A DNA stretch of 33,443 nucleotides from NCBI GenBank assembly GCA_964457685.1, contig CAYWFS010000024.1, positions 1-33,443 on the forward strand, written 5' to 3'. Every line of letters starts with the position of its first letter. The stretch's first letter is position 1. Position numbers and translations under genes: made by a program. Positions 1 to 7,753 of the stretch are shown piece by piece. The notes below the pieces were generated by a model, which saw only the letters and a list, made by a program, of their open reading frames with translations, was not told the DNA's origin and did not search any database. The stretch is from UMGS1696 sp964457685. GTDB taxonomy: Bacteria; Bacillota; Clostridia; Oscillospirales; CAG-272.

Positions 1-425
1 ACACAGAACTCGGTCTCACAGGTACACAGTCTGCATGGCTCTACCTCGGTACATTTGAAGAATATCAGGCTAACACAACTCGCACAGACGCTAACCTCGG
101 TGCAGGTGTTGTTGCTACAGAAGAAGTAGCTGAAGAAGTAGCAGAAGAAGCTACAGAAGAAGTAGCAGAAGAAGCTACAACAGAAGAAGTTGAAGAAACT
201 GTAGTTGAAGAAGCTACAACAGAAGAAGTTGCTACAGAAGAAGTAGTTGAAGAAGCTACAACAGAAGAAGTTGTAGAAGAAACAGTTGTTGAAGAAGCTA
301 CAACAGAAGAAGTTGAAGAAACTGTAGTTGAAGAAGCTCCCCAGACATTCGACTTCGGCGTTATCGCAGCTGCAGCAGCAGTAGTTTCCGCAGCAGGCTA
401 CGCTATCTCTAAGAAGCACAACTAA
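1..425 (+). CDS. C-terminal part of a repeat-rich cell-surface protein (5' end outside window)
   Basis: The frame is open from the left edge to TAA at 423-425, giving about 140 residues. A globular part (about 39 residues, containing SAWLYLGTFEEYQ) is followed by a low-complexity stretch of EEVA, EEAT, EEVV and EETV units coded at 120-338. The protein ends in PQTFD, an Ala/Val-rich hydrophobic segment and the tail SKKHN. That is the layout of a Gram-positive wall- or membrane-anchored protein: extended acidic stalk, then an anchor. PQTFD sits where LPXTG or NPKTG would be, so it could be a variant sortase signal or just the start of a tail anchor. The function of the exported domain cannot be told from this fragment. 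A strong terminator follows the stop. Confidence 0.8.
   Translation, partial: TELGLTGTQSAWLYLGTFEEYQANTTRTDANLGAGVVATEEVAEEVAEEATEEVAEEATTEEVEETVVEEATTEEVATEEVVEEATTEEVVEETVVEEATTEEVEETVVEEAPQTFDFGVIAAAAAVVSAAGYAISKKHN
120..338 (+). repeat. In-frame 9-15 bp degenerate repeat coding E-E-V/A-T units
   Basis: Units such as GAAGAAGTAGCA, GAAGAAGCTACA and GAAGAAGTTGAAGAAACT recur head to tail and keep the reading frame. They code an acidic Glu/Val/Ala/Thr stalk. Such near-identical units can gain or lose copies by slippage, so the stalk length may vary between strains. Confidence 0.85.
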
Positions 426-458
426 TTCTTAGGAATTACTTAACTTAAAAGATGTACA

Positions 459-494
459 CAAAAGCCGAGGCTTAATTTAGCTTTGGCTTTTTTT
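459..494 (+). terminator. Intrinsic terminator of the surface-protein gene
   Basis: AAAAGCC at 460-466 pairs with GGCTTTT at 485-491, extended by GAGGCT/AGCTTT with G-T wobbles and a 6-nt loop, followed by a run of T. Confidence 0.9.
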
Positions 495-509
495 GTATAT
501 TCATTCCAC

Positions 510-538
510 TTGAATTAGTTGTCGGGAGATGTTATAAT
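510..538 (+). promoter_or_regulatory. Sigma-A promoter for the deacetylase at 572
   Basis: TTGAAT at 510-515, a 17-bp spacer and TATAAT at 533-538. The start codon lies 34 bp downstream of the -10 box. Confidence 0.85.
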
Positions 539-571
539 ATACGCATAACCCTCGTTTTTTCGGAGTATAGC

Positions 572-1828
572 TTGAAAAAAGTTTTTATATATATTTTTAC
601 CGTATTGCTCTGTATCTCGCTTTCCTCGTGCGATGGCTTTGACCCTGCCCGTGAGTTGTCACTCTTGAAAGAGGAGTACACGGAGATATTGCAATTCTTT
701 TATCCCCCAACCTCGGAAGAAGCTTCTCAGACCGCAAATCCTGCCGAAAACGCAAAAAGAGCCTTTCCGACCCTTATCAGAGAACGTCATACGGAGCTTA
801 TCACCTCGCCGTATAATAAAACAGTCGATACAAATGCAGTCTCCTCTGTCGGAATCACGGGAAAGCTGACTATGTTCGACAGCGAAAGAGTGGCAAGCGA
901 TAACGACAAGCTCGGCTACACTGTCCTTTCTCTCGGGGATAACAACTCCCTTGACAGCATCGGCGGAATCCTCGAAGACTCACTTATAACCTACAATATA
1001 CAATATAAATCAAGCACCGCACCAGAGGGAGACGTATTTGCGATAGAATATGCGGGATTTTCATGCTCCGACGGCTACTGCTTCAATCCGGATGTCACCG
1101 TAACTCTTTATGTCAGTGCGGAAAAGCCGGCAAAATACGAAAAGCAGGGGAATAATATCGTTTATATAACCTTTGACGATGGTCCGAGCGACAAAAATAC
1201 CCCGAAAATACTTGATATTCTCGATACATACGGTGTCAAGGCGGCATTCTTCACTACGGGAAACGCAATCGAAAAATACCCCGAGGATGCACGTTCTGTG
1301 GTTGAAAGAGGGCATATTTTAGCCTGCCATTCCGTAACGCACGACTACAAAAAAATATATGCCTCCGTCTCCGCACTCGAAAACGAGGTCAGAGAATGGG
1401 AAAGCATAGTGGAGGGTGCGGGAATATCTCTCGACAGCATAGGACAGCGGATGTTCCGTTTCCCGGGCGGCTCTGTCGGAAGCTATTTTGACTCTGCACA
1501 GTCGGCGGAAATGAAAAAGGCACTTGAAAACATGGGATACATGATATACGACTGGAACGTGGTCACAAACGACTCCATACTGTATATGGCTCCCGAGGAT
1601 ACAAGAAGCTACGATTACCTCAGCGAGACCTTTGCCGATACGCTACAGCTTTGCCTGAACGAAAACAGCGGCAAGGAGAACGCACCGATTATAATCCTCA
1701 TGCACGAGACAGTGGACGAAACTCCCGATCTGCTCCCGTGGATACTCGAATATCTCATAGAAAACGGCTACAGCTTCGGGGATCTCCGTGACATAGGCTC
1801 ATCGTGGACGTTCTCTGACAGAAACTGA
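572..1828 (+). CDS. Lipoprotein polysaccharide deacetylase (carbohydrate esterase family 4)
   Basis: 418 residues from a TTG start preceded by GGAG at 562-565. Residues 1-20 are a lipoprotein signal with lipobox SLSSC (Cys20), so the enzyme should be tethered outside the membrane. The C-terminal half is a NodB-type CE4 domain with all five motifs: TFDDGPS (200-206, catalytic Asp), HSVTH (253-257, metal His pair), RFPGGS (296-301), DWN (327-329) and LMHE (376-379). Residues 40-190 form an extra domain of unknown role. CE4 enzymes remove acetyl groups from GlcNAc in peptidoglycan or other polysaccharides; PgdA-like action on peptidoglycan, giving lysozyme resistance, is likely but inferred. It is transcribed alone between its own promoter and a shared terminator. 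Confidence 0.9.
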   Translation: MKKVFIYIFTVLLCISLSSCDGFDPARELSLLKEEYTEILQFFYPPTSEEASQTANPAENAKRAFPTLIRERHTELITSPYNKTVDTNAVSSVGITGKLTMFDSERVASDNDKLGYTVLSLGDNNSLDSIGGILEDSLITYNIQYKSSTAPEGDVFAIEYAGFSCSDGYCFNPDVTVTLYVSAEKPAKYEKQGNNIVYITFDDGPSDKNTPKILDILDTYGVKAAFFTTGNAIEKYPEDARSVVERGHILACHSVTHDYKKIYASVSALENEVREWESIVEGAGISLDSIGQRMFRFPGGSVGSYFDSAQSAEMKKALENMGYMIYDWNVVTNDSILYMAPEDTRSYDYLSETFADTLQLCLNENSGKENAPIIILMHETVDETPDLLPWILEYLIENGYSFGDLRDIGSSWTFSDRN

Positions 1829-1890
1829 AAAAACAGCTTGACCGAAATCTGATGTAACAAAAAAGGTGCATCATTCGTCAAGCTGTTTTC
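1829..1890. terminator. Bidirectional terminator between convergent genes
   Basis: AAAACAGCTTGAC at 1830-1842 pairs with GTCAAGCTGTTTT at 1877-1889; an inner TGATG/CATCA stem extends it. A-rich and T-rich flanks allow it to end both the deacetylase transcript and the minus-strand gene ending at 1893. Confidence 0.85.
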
Positions 1891-1892
1891 GT

Positions 1893-2432
1893 TTATTTTA
1901 CTTTCTTTTTGTAGACTTCAAATTCCTGCTCGTCGTATTTCAGAACCTGCGTGCTTTCAAAACCGTCTCTAAGCTTCATTACCGCCGAGATTTGGTCAAA
2001 CTCACCTGCGTTAACTCCTTCGATAATGAGTCTGCGGTAATTGTACATCCATTTTTCGCCCGAGTCTACCGAAACAGCAGGGAATTCTTCGCCCGTTGTG
2101 TCGTTGCGGATGAAAAACTCGAATTCGTGTCCTTCTTCCATATCGGTGTAGTCGTAAACGCTGTCGTTCCAACGTACCGCAAGCTGTGCTTCACCTGATT
2201 CGGTGTTGTAGTAGAACGCATATGCCGAAAAATATCCGTCCGTGGACATTTCTGCGGATATATCAACTGTGTATGTGAGCGTGTCTCCGTCTGCATAAGC
2301 CTCACTCCAATTGTCGGTCAGTATGGGAGAGGAAAACATACTTTTGTCCGCCGCTACCGCACAGCGTATCAGAAACATGATACAAAGCGACGCAACTATG
2401 ACAGCTCCGAGAGTTTTAACAAGCTTTTCCAT
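1893..2432 (-). CDS. Hypothetical exported or N-terminally anchored protein
   Basis: 179 residues. The start at 2432 is chosen because AAGGA lies 7 nt upstream and the longer frame to 2561 would run through the promoter. Residues 8-27 form one hydrophobic segment (GAVIVASLCIMFLIRCAVAA), either an uncleaved anchor or a signal peptide; RCA is not a convincing lipobox. The remaining 150 residues are polar and rich in Tyr, Asp and Glu with alternating hydrophobics, typical of a beta-rich extracytoplasmic domain. I recognise no family. It is monocistronic, with its own promoter. Confidence 0.75.
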   Translation of the reverse strand: MEKLVKTLGAVIVASLCIMFLIRCAVAADKSMFSSPILTDNWSEAYADGDTLTYTVDISAEMSTDGYFSAYAFYYNTESGEAQLAVRWNDSVYDYTDMEEGHEFEFFIRNDTTGEEFPAVSVDSGEKWMYNYRRLIIEGVNAGEFDQISAVMKLRDGFESTQVLKYDEQEFEVYKKKVK

Positions 2433-2466
2433 AATAATCCTTTGTCGAACAAATATGATATATGCT

Positions 2467-2495
2467 ATTATATCATTAAAAAATGAACTTTTCAA
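2467..2495 (-). promoter_or_regulatory. Sigma-A promoter for the gene at 1893-2432
   Basis: On the minus strand, TTGAAA (2495-2490), 17-bp spacer, TATAAT (2472-2467) with an extended TGA just upstream of the -10. Confidence 0.8.
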
Positions 2496-2586
2496 GCTAT
2501 ATCCGTGTACAGCGTGATTTGAGAGGGAAGAAATACAGAGGCGAAAAAAATCTTTTGGCAAAACAAGTGAAAATGTCGAAAAAGTA

Positions 2587-2615
2587 TTGTATTTCGGTGT
2601 GATTTTTGATATACT
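2587..2615 (+). promoter_or_regulatory. Sigma-A promoter for the TIM-barrel gene at 2663
   Basis: TTGTAT at 2587-2592, 17-bp spacer, TATACT at 2610-2615 with TGA in front of the -10. Confidence 0.8.
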
Positions 2616-2662
2616 CTATAAAAAGCGAAAACTAAACTATGCGAAAAGGCAGGTAAAAATAT

Positions 2663-3547
2663 ATGCTTCTTTCAACACAGACAGACGTAGTATTCAGAAG
2701 AATGAGCGAAAAGGACGGAATCGACATTTTTGCCCGTGCGGGATTCGATGCCATCGACTTTTCCATGTTCCCCATGTCCGACGACAACTCTCCCCTGAAT
2801 GCCGTTGACGTAAACGAGTACGCAAAGAACCTCCGTAAAATGGCAGAGGATGCGGGACTTCGTTTCAATCAGGCTCACGCTCCGTTCCCGGGTTGGAGAG
2901 TCGGAGATGACGCTTACAACGAAAAGCTCCCCCCGAGAGTTATCCGTGCGATTAAGATTGCCGGACTCCTCGGTGCAAAGGCTATCGTTGTTCACCCCAT
3001 CGCAGTTCCGGGCGGCGGAGAAGCTCAGAAGGAATTCAACCTCAACTACTACAGAGGTATGGAGCAGGTAGCACTCGACTATGGCGTAAAAATTGCCCTC
3101 GAAAATATGTGGGGCTGGGACGGCAGACGTAACTACATCGTTCCCAACGTATGCTCATTAGGTGAAGATCTTGCGGATTACTATGACGAGCTGAATCCCG
3201 AAGCGTTTACCGTGTGTCTCGACCTTGGTCACTGCGGACTTGTAGGAGACGAAGCAGACCACGCAATTAAGGCTCTCGGTCACAACAGACTCGGAGCATT
3301 GCACGTTCACGACAACGACTACAGAAGCGATACACACACTATCCCCTATGCTCTCGGCTGTAAGATGAACTGGACAAAGATAACACAGGCACTCGGCGAG
3401 ATAGACTACACAGGCGACTTCACATATGAGGCTGACTGCTTCCTCGGAAGATACGACAACGACACACTCCCGATAGCGGTAACACATATGGCAAACCTCG
3501 GTCGTAAGCTCATCGAAAAGATAGACGCGGCAAGACCCAAGGCATAA
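2663..3547 (+). CDS. Sugar phosphate isomerase/epimerase family protein (xylose isomerase-like TIM barrel)
   Basis: 294 residues, with AGGCAGG upstream of the ATG. The sequence has the layout of AP-endonuclease-2/xylose-isomerase-like barrels: RAGFDAIDFSMFP near the N-terminus, NQAHAPFPG, then KAIVVHPIAVPGG, a metal-binding Glu in IALENMWGW, DLGHCGL, LHVHDND and a final TYEADCFLG. These strands usually supply the Glu, Asp, His and Glu ligands of a divalent metal site. No signal peptide, so cytoplasmic. The family interconverts keto- and aldo-sugars or inositol derivatives; the substrate cannot be read from the sequence. It is transcribed alone and ends in a strong terminator. Confidence 0.85.
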   Translation: MLLSTQTDVVFRRMSEKDGIDIFARAGFDAIDFSMFPMSDDNSPLNAVDVNEYAKNLRKMAEDAGLRFNQAHAPFPGWRVGDDAYNEKLPPRVIRAIKIAGLLGAKAIVVHPIAVPGGGEAQKEFNLNYYRGMEQVALDYGVKIALENMWGWDGRRNYIVPNVCSLGEDLADYYDELNPEAFTVCLDLGHCGLVGDEADHAIKALGHNRLGALHVHDNDYRSDTHTIPYALGCKMNWTKITQALGEIDYTGDFTYEADCFLGRYDNDTLPIAVTHMANLGRKLIEKIDAARPKA

Positions 3548-3551
3548 AAAG

Positions 3552-3602
3552 ACAACCCTCCGTATCATTGGTACATTAATCAATAAGCGGAGGGATTTTT
3601 TT
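3552..3602. terminator. Intrinsic terminator, probably serving both directions
   Basis: CCCTCCG at 3556-3562 pairs with CGGAGGG at 3588-3594, followed on the plus strand by ATTTTTTT. On the minus strand the stem is followed by a T-rich stretch, so it may also end the lipoprotein operon finishing at 3617. Confidence 0.85.
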
Positions 3603-3616
3603 CGTTTTTAATGCTC

Positions 3617-4486
3617 TCAACCGGCAAAGGTAAGAGCGTTTGAATCGTTTACATCAAAGTAGGTAAAGGTTTCGTCAATACCGTTGTAAAATTTAAAGAT
3701 GTCATCGGTGTATTTGTCTACATAAAAGTCAAATACGCATTCAATGATATAAAACCTGTCGTTTTCGGATTTTATTTTCAAGGATGAAATATAGTAGCGA
3801 AGATAAGCTTCATCACTGTATTCGTAGGGCATTACGTCAAGGCTTTCAAATTCGCCGTAGGTGTTTTCGTATGCCTGTATCAGTGCGTTTTTCAGATTAT
3901 CGATAGCTTCATCGGCGGTTTTGGAAACAGTACCGTCGGGATATTTTGACAGCATAACATGAGGATAAGCGTGAAGCATATATGTCTCTCCGTTTTCAGT
4001 GTAATCACAGCCGAAATATTCGCAAACATCGCTTATGTTCAGGAGAGTTATGTCATCGAGAGCTGTGTAGTCTAGCATTACATTAGCGACAGAACCGTCT
4101 TCACTTTCACGGGAGAGGGTGACGTATTCGGATTCGCAGGTAATGCTTGTGGTTTCTTTAATCAGAGAATCGGACAGAGTGGGAATAATATCCGCCGAAA
4201 GATATATTTCTCCGTCAACGGAAAACGAACTGCCGGTGGGATAAAGAGAACCGTTTACGAACAGAAGAAGCTCATTTTCGGCAAGTGAAGCAGGGTCTGA
4301 GTCAGGCGAAAAAGCTACCTCACCGAAGTCTCCGTATACGGATATTCCCCCGAGATTTACGGAGGACAATACAGAACACTCGATGTTTTTGTCGGTGTCA
4401 ATATCACGGTCGGCACATCCGAAAAGTGTCAGCAGGCTTGTTGTCAAGCTGAGGGTGAGTAAAAAGATAACAGACGTTTTTTTCAT
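3617..4486 (-). CDS. Lipoprotein with copper-amine-oxidase-N-like repeats
   Basis: 289 residues from ATG at 4486, chosen over an upstream ATG at 4507 because AAGGAGGAC sits 5 nt before it. The signal peptide ends in lipobox LFGC. The next part has the pattern of Cu-amine-oxidase N-terminal-like stalk repeats (LLLFVNGSLY ... IYLSADIIPTL, then a second ITLLNISDVCEYFGCDY), which are common in Firmicute surface proteins and do not imply oxidase activity. The last 100 residues form a separate alpha/beta domain of unknown family. It is the third gene of a minus-strand operon of exported proteins, with 23 bp between it and the preceding stop. Confidence 0.75.
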   Translation of the reverse strand: MKKTSVIFLLTLSLTTSLLTLFGCADRDIDTDKNIECSVLSSVNLGGISVYGDFGEVAFSPDSDPASLAENELLLFVNGSLYPTGSSFSVDGEIYLSADIIPTLSDSLIKETTSITCESEYVTLSRESEDGSVANVMLDYTALDDITLLNISDVCEYFGCDYTENGETYMLHAYPHVMLSKYPDGTVSKTADEAIDNLKNALIQAYENTYGEFESLDVMPYEYSDEAYLRYYISSLKIKSENDRFYIIECVFDFYVDKYTDDIFKFYNGIDETFTYFDVNDSNALTFAG

Positions 4487-4509
4487 TTTTGTCCTCCTTG
4501 TGTACAAGT

Positions 4510-5097
4510 TTATCCGAAGCTTTTTACGGCGGAAATGAGGTCGGATACCGTGTTTATGTTTTCAAAAATATCGGCATTGAACAGCGGAGTTATATCATTA
4601 GAGCGTGCCTGTGTTGTTAGTTCTGCACTGCCTTGATGCATTATAATGTTGGTCTCTCCGTCGGGGGCTTGCTTTATAAAAAGAATGTATTCATGCCCCA
4701 CCTCATATGACGGAAAGCTGTTTTCAAGAGTGTAGCCGTTATATGTTCCCCTGTATTCGGTTACGGTTATGCTGTCACCGAGAGAATCGGTTGTATCGTA
4801 GTAAATTTCGCTTACTTCAAGTACAAAAGGAGTGCGGATAGAGCGAATGTAGTCGTGTATTTCGTTTTCGTCTGCGTTCTTCGAGAGAACAACGTCTCCG
4901 TTTATGTAAGTCTCTCCTATTTCACTGACGGTACATCTGACGATAAAATCGCTTTTTTCTATACATTCGTCAATGCTGTCGTAAAAACGCACACTGCTTT
5001 GTTCGGTGAGAGTGTGACTGTCGCTACATCTGTCGTTTTCGCAGAAGCATGAAGTAAAAAGCATGAGCGTGAGAAAAATTAAAGATAGCTTTTTCAT
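4510..5097 (-). CDS. Small lipoprotein, unknown function
   Basis: 195 residues. Signal peptide with lipobox LFTSC near residue 17, so probably membrane-anchored outside the cell. The body reads like a beta-barrel domain widespread in Firmicutes: SDFIVRCTVSEIGE, then TPFVLEVSEIYYD, SITVTEYRG, and EVGHEYILFIKQAPDG. I know no function for that domain. Its ATG overlaps, as ATGA, the end of a frame coding a transmembrane tail (5094-5178), and there is no evident Shine-Dalgarno sequence. Translation may therefore depend on ribosomes arriving from that upstream frame. Confidence 0.75.
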   Translation of the reverse strand: MKKLSLIFLTLMLFTSCFCENDRCSDSHTLTEQSSVRFYDSIDECIEKSDFIVRCTVSEIGETYINGDVVLSKNADENEIHDYIRSIRTPFVLEVSEIYYDTTDSLGDSITVTEYRGTYNGYTLENSFPSYEVGHEYILFIKQAPDGETNIIMHQGSAELTTQARSNDITPLFNADIFENINTVSDLISAVKSFG

Positions 5098-5178
5098 GAT
5101 TTGGTTTTACGTTTTTTCACTATAATGAATACGGCAACGAAAACGAACGATACGGAAACGACTGCAAAACAAATATAA
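5094..5178 (-). other. Out-of-frame membrane-anchor tail of the upstream exported protein
   Basis: After the TGA of the 379-residue protein at 5179-5181, the +1 frame continues open and codes DYICFAVVSVSF, a further hydrophobic stretch and KKRKTKS, then stops at 5094. This is a standard Gram-positive tail anchor: one membrane helix and a basic tail. No start codon with a ribosome site precedes it, so it makes most sense as the lost or shift-dependent C-terminus of the upstream gene. Confidence 0.55.
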
Positions 5179-6318
5179 TCACTTATGTCCGTAGCGAAAC
5201 AAGTCGTCTCTGTCTTCAGGGCAGAGAATATCCATGTCGAACACTTTGGTGTAATCATCGGCAGAAGAGCTTTCCTTGACAACAACGGAATAACCCGAGA
5301 TTGTGTCAACATAAATTGATTTGCCGTTTCTGTATGTTTTTATCGCATTTGTAAGACGATAAACATAATTTTCGGGGTAAAGTGTCTTGTCGTATACAAC
5401 ATCTTCGTTAGATACGATGTGCGGTGAACCTTTTTGACTTATTATAATGTAAATATCGTGCGTTTCCTTGACATTGGCTGTATTTGTAGTTAATGTGTGT
5501 TGCCATGCAGATGAAGAAGAATCTCTGACGTATACGAAATGAACGCTCTGAACAATGTCGCAGAAAATTATGTATGATTTTGATGTTCCGCTCATTGTGA
5601 TAGGCTCAGATGAATCAATGTCCGAAAAAAGACTGATTACGGCTTTTACTAAGGTATATGCTTTTGAGAGTGGATTTGAATATTTTGCTCCCTCTATTCC
5701 ATACTCGACAATTCGTTCAAATACGGCAGTTTCAAGGTTATCTGCTAAAATACCTGCAACGGAGGAGTCTTCCGTAAATATTTGCCAGCCCGCTGATCCG
5801 TTTTGTGAAATATGGCTTGCGAGATTTTCTCCTCCGGTCTTGTCCTGAATTATAACATCATAGGTGTAGTATGTACCATACGAAGCGTTAACTGTCTGAG
5901 AGACACCCCAAAGGTCGTATAAATCCCCAAAGACAGCTTCAAATTCCGCAAAATCTTCAATCAGAACACCGTTTACCGTCATAGGTTCCGCAAATTCGAG
6001 TGACATAAGCTCTTCTTCACTCGGCTTTGCTCCCATTGCGATAAGCTCATTGCGAATGTTCTCTGCATTGCTTTTCAATTCCTCGTATACCGGGTCAACA
6101 TTAGGCTCAACTATTCCGTGTCTGTTTTTGTAGTGATTTGCTTCTGTCTTTGCCTGTGCGAGTTCTTCTATTTTTTCGTAAATTTCGAGGTTTTCTGTGG
6201 AATAATCGACTTTTGCTATATCGTCCGTTATGTTGTATGCGTTAATTTGAATTGCAAGAGAAGTGAAAAGAATCGCCGCAGATACAGTGAGTGAAAACAC
6301 ATTACTTAGCTTTTTCAT
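5179..6318 (-). CDS. Secreted protein of unknown function, C-terminal anchor in another frame
   Basis: 379 residues from ATG at 6318, chosen because AAGGAGT precedes it; the longer frame to 6399 runs through the promoter. Residues 1-29 are a cleavable signal peptide (NVFSLTVSAAILFTSLAIQI, then NAYN). Residues 35-100 are charged and helix-forming. The rest is a mixed domain with many Ser/Thr/Tyr residues. The frame-0 end, PEDRDDLFRYGHK, stops abruptly where an anchor helix would be expected, and that helix is present in the +1 frame directly downstream. Family not recognised. It is the first gene of a three-gene operon with a near-consensus promoter. Confidence 0.75.
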   Translation of the reverse strand: MKKLSNVFSLTVSAAILFTSLAIQINAYNITDDIAKVDYSTENLEIYEKIEELAQAKTEANHYKNRHGIVEPNVDPVYEELKSNAENIRNELIAMGAKPSEEELMSLEFAEPMTVNGVLIEDFAEFEAVFGDLYDLWGVSQTVNASYGTYYTYDVIIQDKTGGENLASHISQNGSAGWQIFTEDSSVAGILADNLETAVFERIVEYGIEGAKYSNPLSKAYTLVKAVISLFSDIDSSEPITMSGTSKSYIIFCDIVQSVHFVYVRDSSSSAWQHTLTTNTANVKETHDIYIIISQKGSPHIVSNEDVVYDKTLYPENYVYRLTNAIKTYRNGKSIYVDTISGYSVVVKESSSADDYTKVFDMDILCPEDRDDLFRYGHK

Positions 6319-6370
6319 ATTGTACTCCTTAATTTCGGTATCAAATTGCAAATTACTAACCTCTATTCGT

Positions 6371-6399
6371 ATTGTAGCATACAGACCTATTCTTGTCAA
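6371..6399 (-). promoter_or_regulatory. Sigma-A promoter of the exported-protein operon
   Basis: On the minus strand, TTGACA (6399-6394), 17-bp spacer, TACAAT (6376-6371). Close to consensus. Confidence 0.9.
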
Positions 6400-6400
6400 G

Positions 6401-6438
6401 AAAAAACCGACGTTTCACTGTGGATTCATCGGTTTTTA
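6401..6438 (-). terminator. Terminator of the glycosidase operon
   Basis: On the minus strand, AAAAACCGA pairs with TCGGTTTTTT around a loop of about 19 nt. It ends the transcript of the gene stopping at 6483 and directly abuts the next operon's -35 box. Confidence 0.8.
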
Positions 6439-6482
6439 TAAATTAAGCCTATTTAATTATGTGTTATGACGGATTTAAAGCT

Positions 6483-7712
6483 TTACTTATATCTGTACAG
6501 CTTCATCTGACCCGGTGCAAGCCAGTCTCCGCTTACGTCCTCGTTTTCGTTCTCGTAGTAGCAGGCATCCCAGTGGTCGTATTTTACCCGACTGAGCTTA
6601 TGCTCCCATGTGAAGCGTTCAAGCACTCTTGCACCGTGAGCCATATGTATCTTGAAAAGTCCGCTTTCCGTGGTCGAGTTATTCACTACCGAAATATACT
6701 TTCCGCCGTCCTTTTCAAAGAATCCGACAACTCCGGGCAGTCCATGGTCACAGGTTACGTCAAGTATGTCCTCGCTTGTTTCATGTGGCTTGAACAGCTC
6801 ATATCCGCCGTAAGCCTTGCCGATGTGGTAGGTTGCGATGTGCGTTGCGTCCTTGAAGAAGTCGCCGAAATGCGTGAGGAAGTGGCGGTTCACTCTCGAC
6901 ATACGGTAGAACGTCTCCGTCTTGTTTCCGAATTCGTCTATCGGAGGAAGTCTGTAGTTTGAAACCGGAGTCCTTTCGTATATGAAGAACCACATAAGTC
7001 CTTTCATGCCCGATGCGACTGCCGTGTTGACCTGCCAGCGTAAATCATCCTCACTCGGAACACGGTAGCGGAAATGACCGACGGAGAGCAGGGTAGTCCA
7101 AGGCTCGATTCCCGTTGCATCTGCGGCATTCATGTACATACGAAGATTTTTGTAGTAGTTGTGTACTCCATCCTCCTCGGGGTTCATCTGAGTGTAGCAG
7201 TCGTAGCACAGTATTTTGAGATCCGACTGCTCCGCCATTCTCTTTGCCCAGTCGGTGAAGGTCGGAGCTTTCAGAAGTTCCTTCTCCTGACCGTCCCAGT
7301 ACGGAAGAAAATTCAGGTGCGGAGTAAGCTCGGGAGCAACCTTCAGCTGGATTTTGTGTGCGGCGGTGCAGTCGGCGAAGGCTTTGTCACTCCAAGGCTC
7401 ATCCCCGACATGGAATCCGAATGTGGCAGGGTGAGTACCGAAATCCTCGTAAGCCGTGCGGAAGGTCTTTTCGTATTCTTCAGGCTCCTCGGAGGCATTG
7501 TTCCATCTCGCTCTGTCATCGCAGATTATCACCTTAATTCCGTGCTTTTCACAGGCATCGAGAATTTCGGTCATATCCTCTTTTTTGCAGTCGGAGTGAA
7601 ATTCGGGGCTGTTTGCCACAGTCATTCCAAGCTCTGCCCAATCGTCAACGTCCTTTGCGTGGAGCTGTCCTGCCCTTGTGTAATTCCAAAATCCGATAGG
7701 AAACTTATCCAT
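6483..7712 (-). CDS. Putative TIM-barrel glycoside hydrolase, family not assigned
   Basis: 409 residues, AGGAGGAC before the ATG, no signal peptide. The N-terminus IGFWNY and the strands TVANSP, VIICDDRARW, TFGFHVGDEPW (97-107), LKILCYDCYTQM (165-176), WTTLLSVGHFR and GLMWFFIYER (238-247) are spaced as in (beta/alpha)8 glycosidases. The acidic pair D104/E105 in GDEPW recalls the DEP motif in several hydrolase-like DUF families and is the best candidate for the acid/base; E246 is a second candidate. The C-terminal 100 residues look like a beta-sandwich (KYISVVNNSTTESGLFKI). It lies 41 bp downstream of a GH36 alpha-galactosidase in one operon, so action on galactosides is an inference. Confidence 0.65.
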   Translation of the reverse strand: MDKFPIGFWNYTRAGQLHAKDVDDWAELGMTVANSPEFHSDCKKEDMTEILDACEKHGIKVIICDDRARWNNASEEPEEYEKTFRTAYEDFGTHPATFGFHVGDEPWSDKAFADCTAAHKIQLKVAPELTPHLNFLPYWDGQEKELLKAPTFTDWAKRMAEQSDLKILCYDCYTQMNPEEDGVHNYYKNLRMYMNAADATGIEPWTTLLSVGHFRYRVPSEDDLRWQVNTAVASGMKGLMWFFIYERTPVSNYRLPPIDEFGNKTETFYRMSRVNRHFLTHFGDFFKDATHIATYHIGKAYGGYELFKPHETSEDILDVTCDHGLPGVVGFFEKDGGKYISVVNNSTTESGLFKIHMAHGARVLERFTWEHKLSRVKYDHWDACYYENENEDVSGDWLAPGQMKLYRYK

Positions 7713-7753
7713 AATTGTCCTCCTTTGTTTTGTGAAGCTGTTTTTGTGTTCGT

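Noticed and set aside
120..338. Short tandem units resembling a CRISPR or minisatellite array
   Set aside because: Units are degenerate, contiguous without spacers and keep one reading frame into a normal protein C-terminus, so this is a coding repeat.
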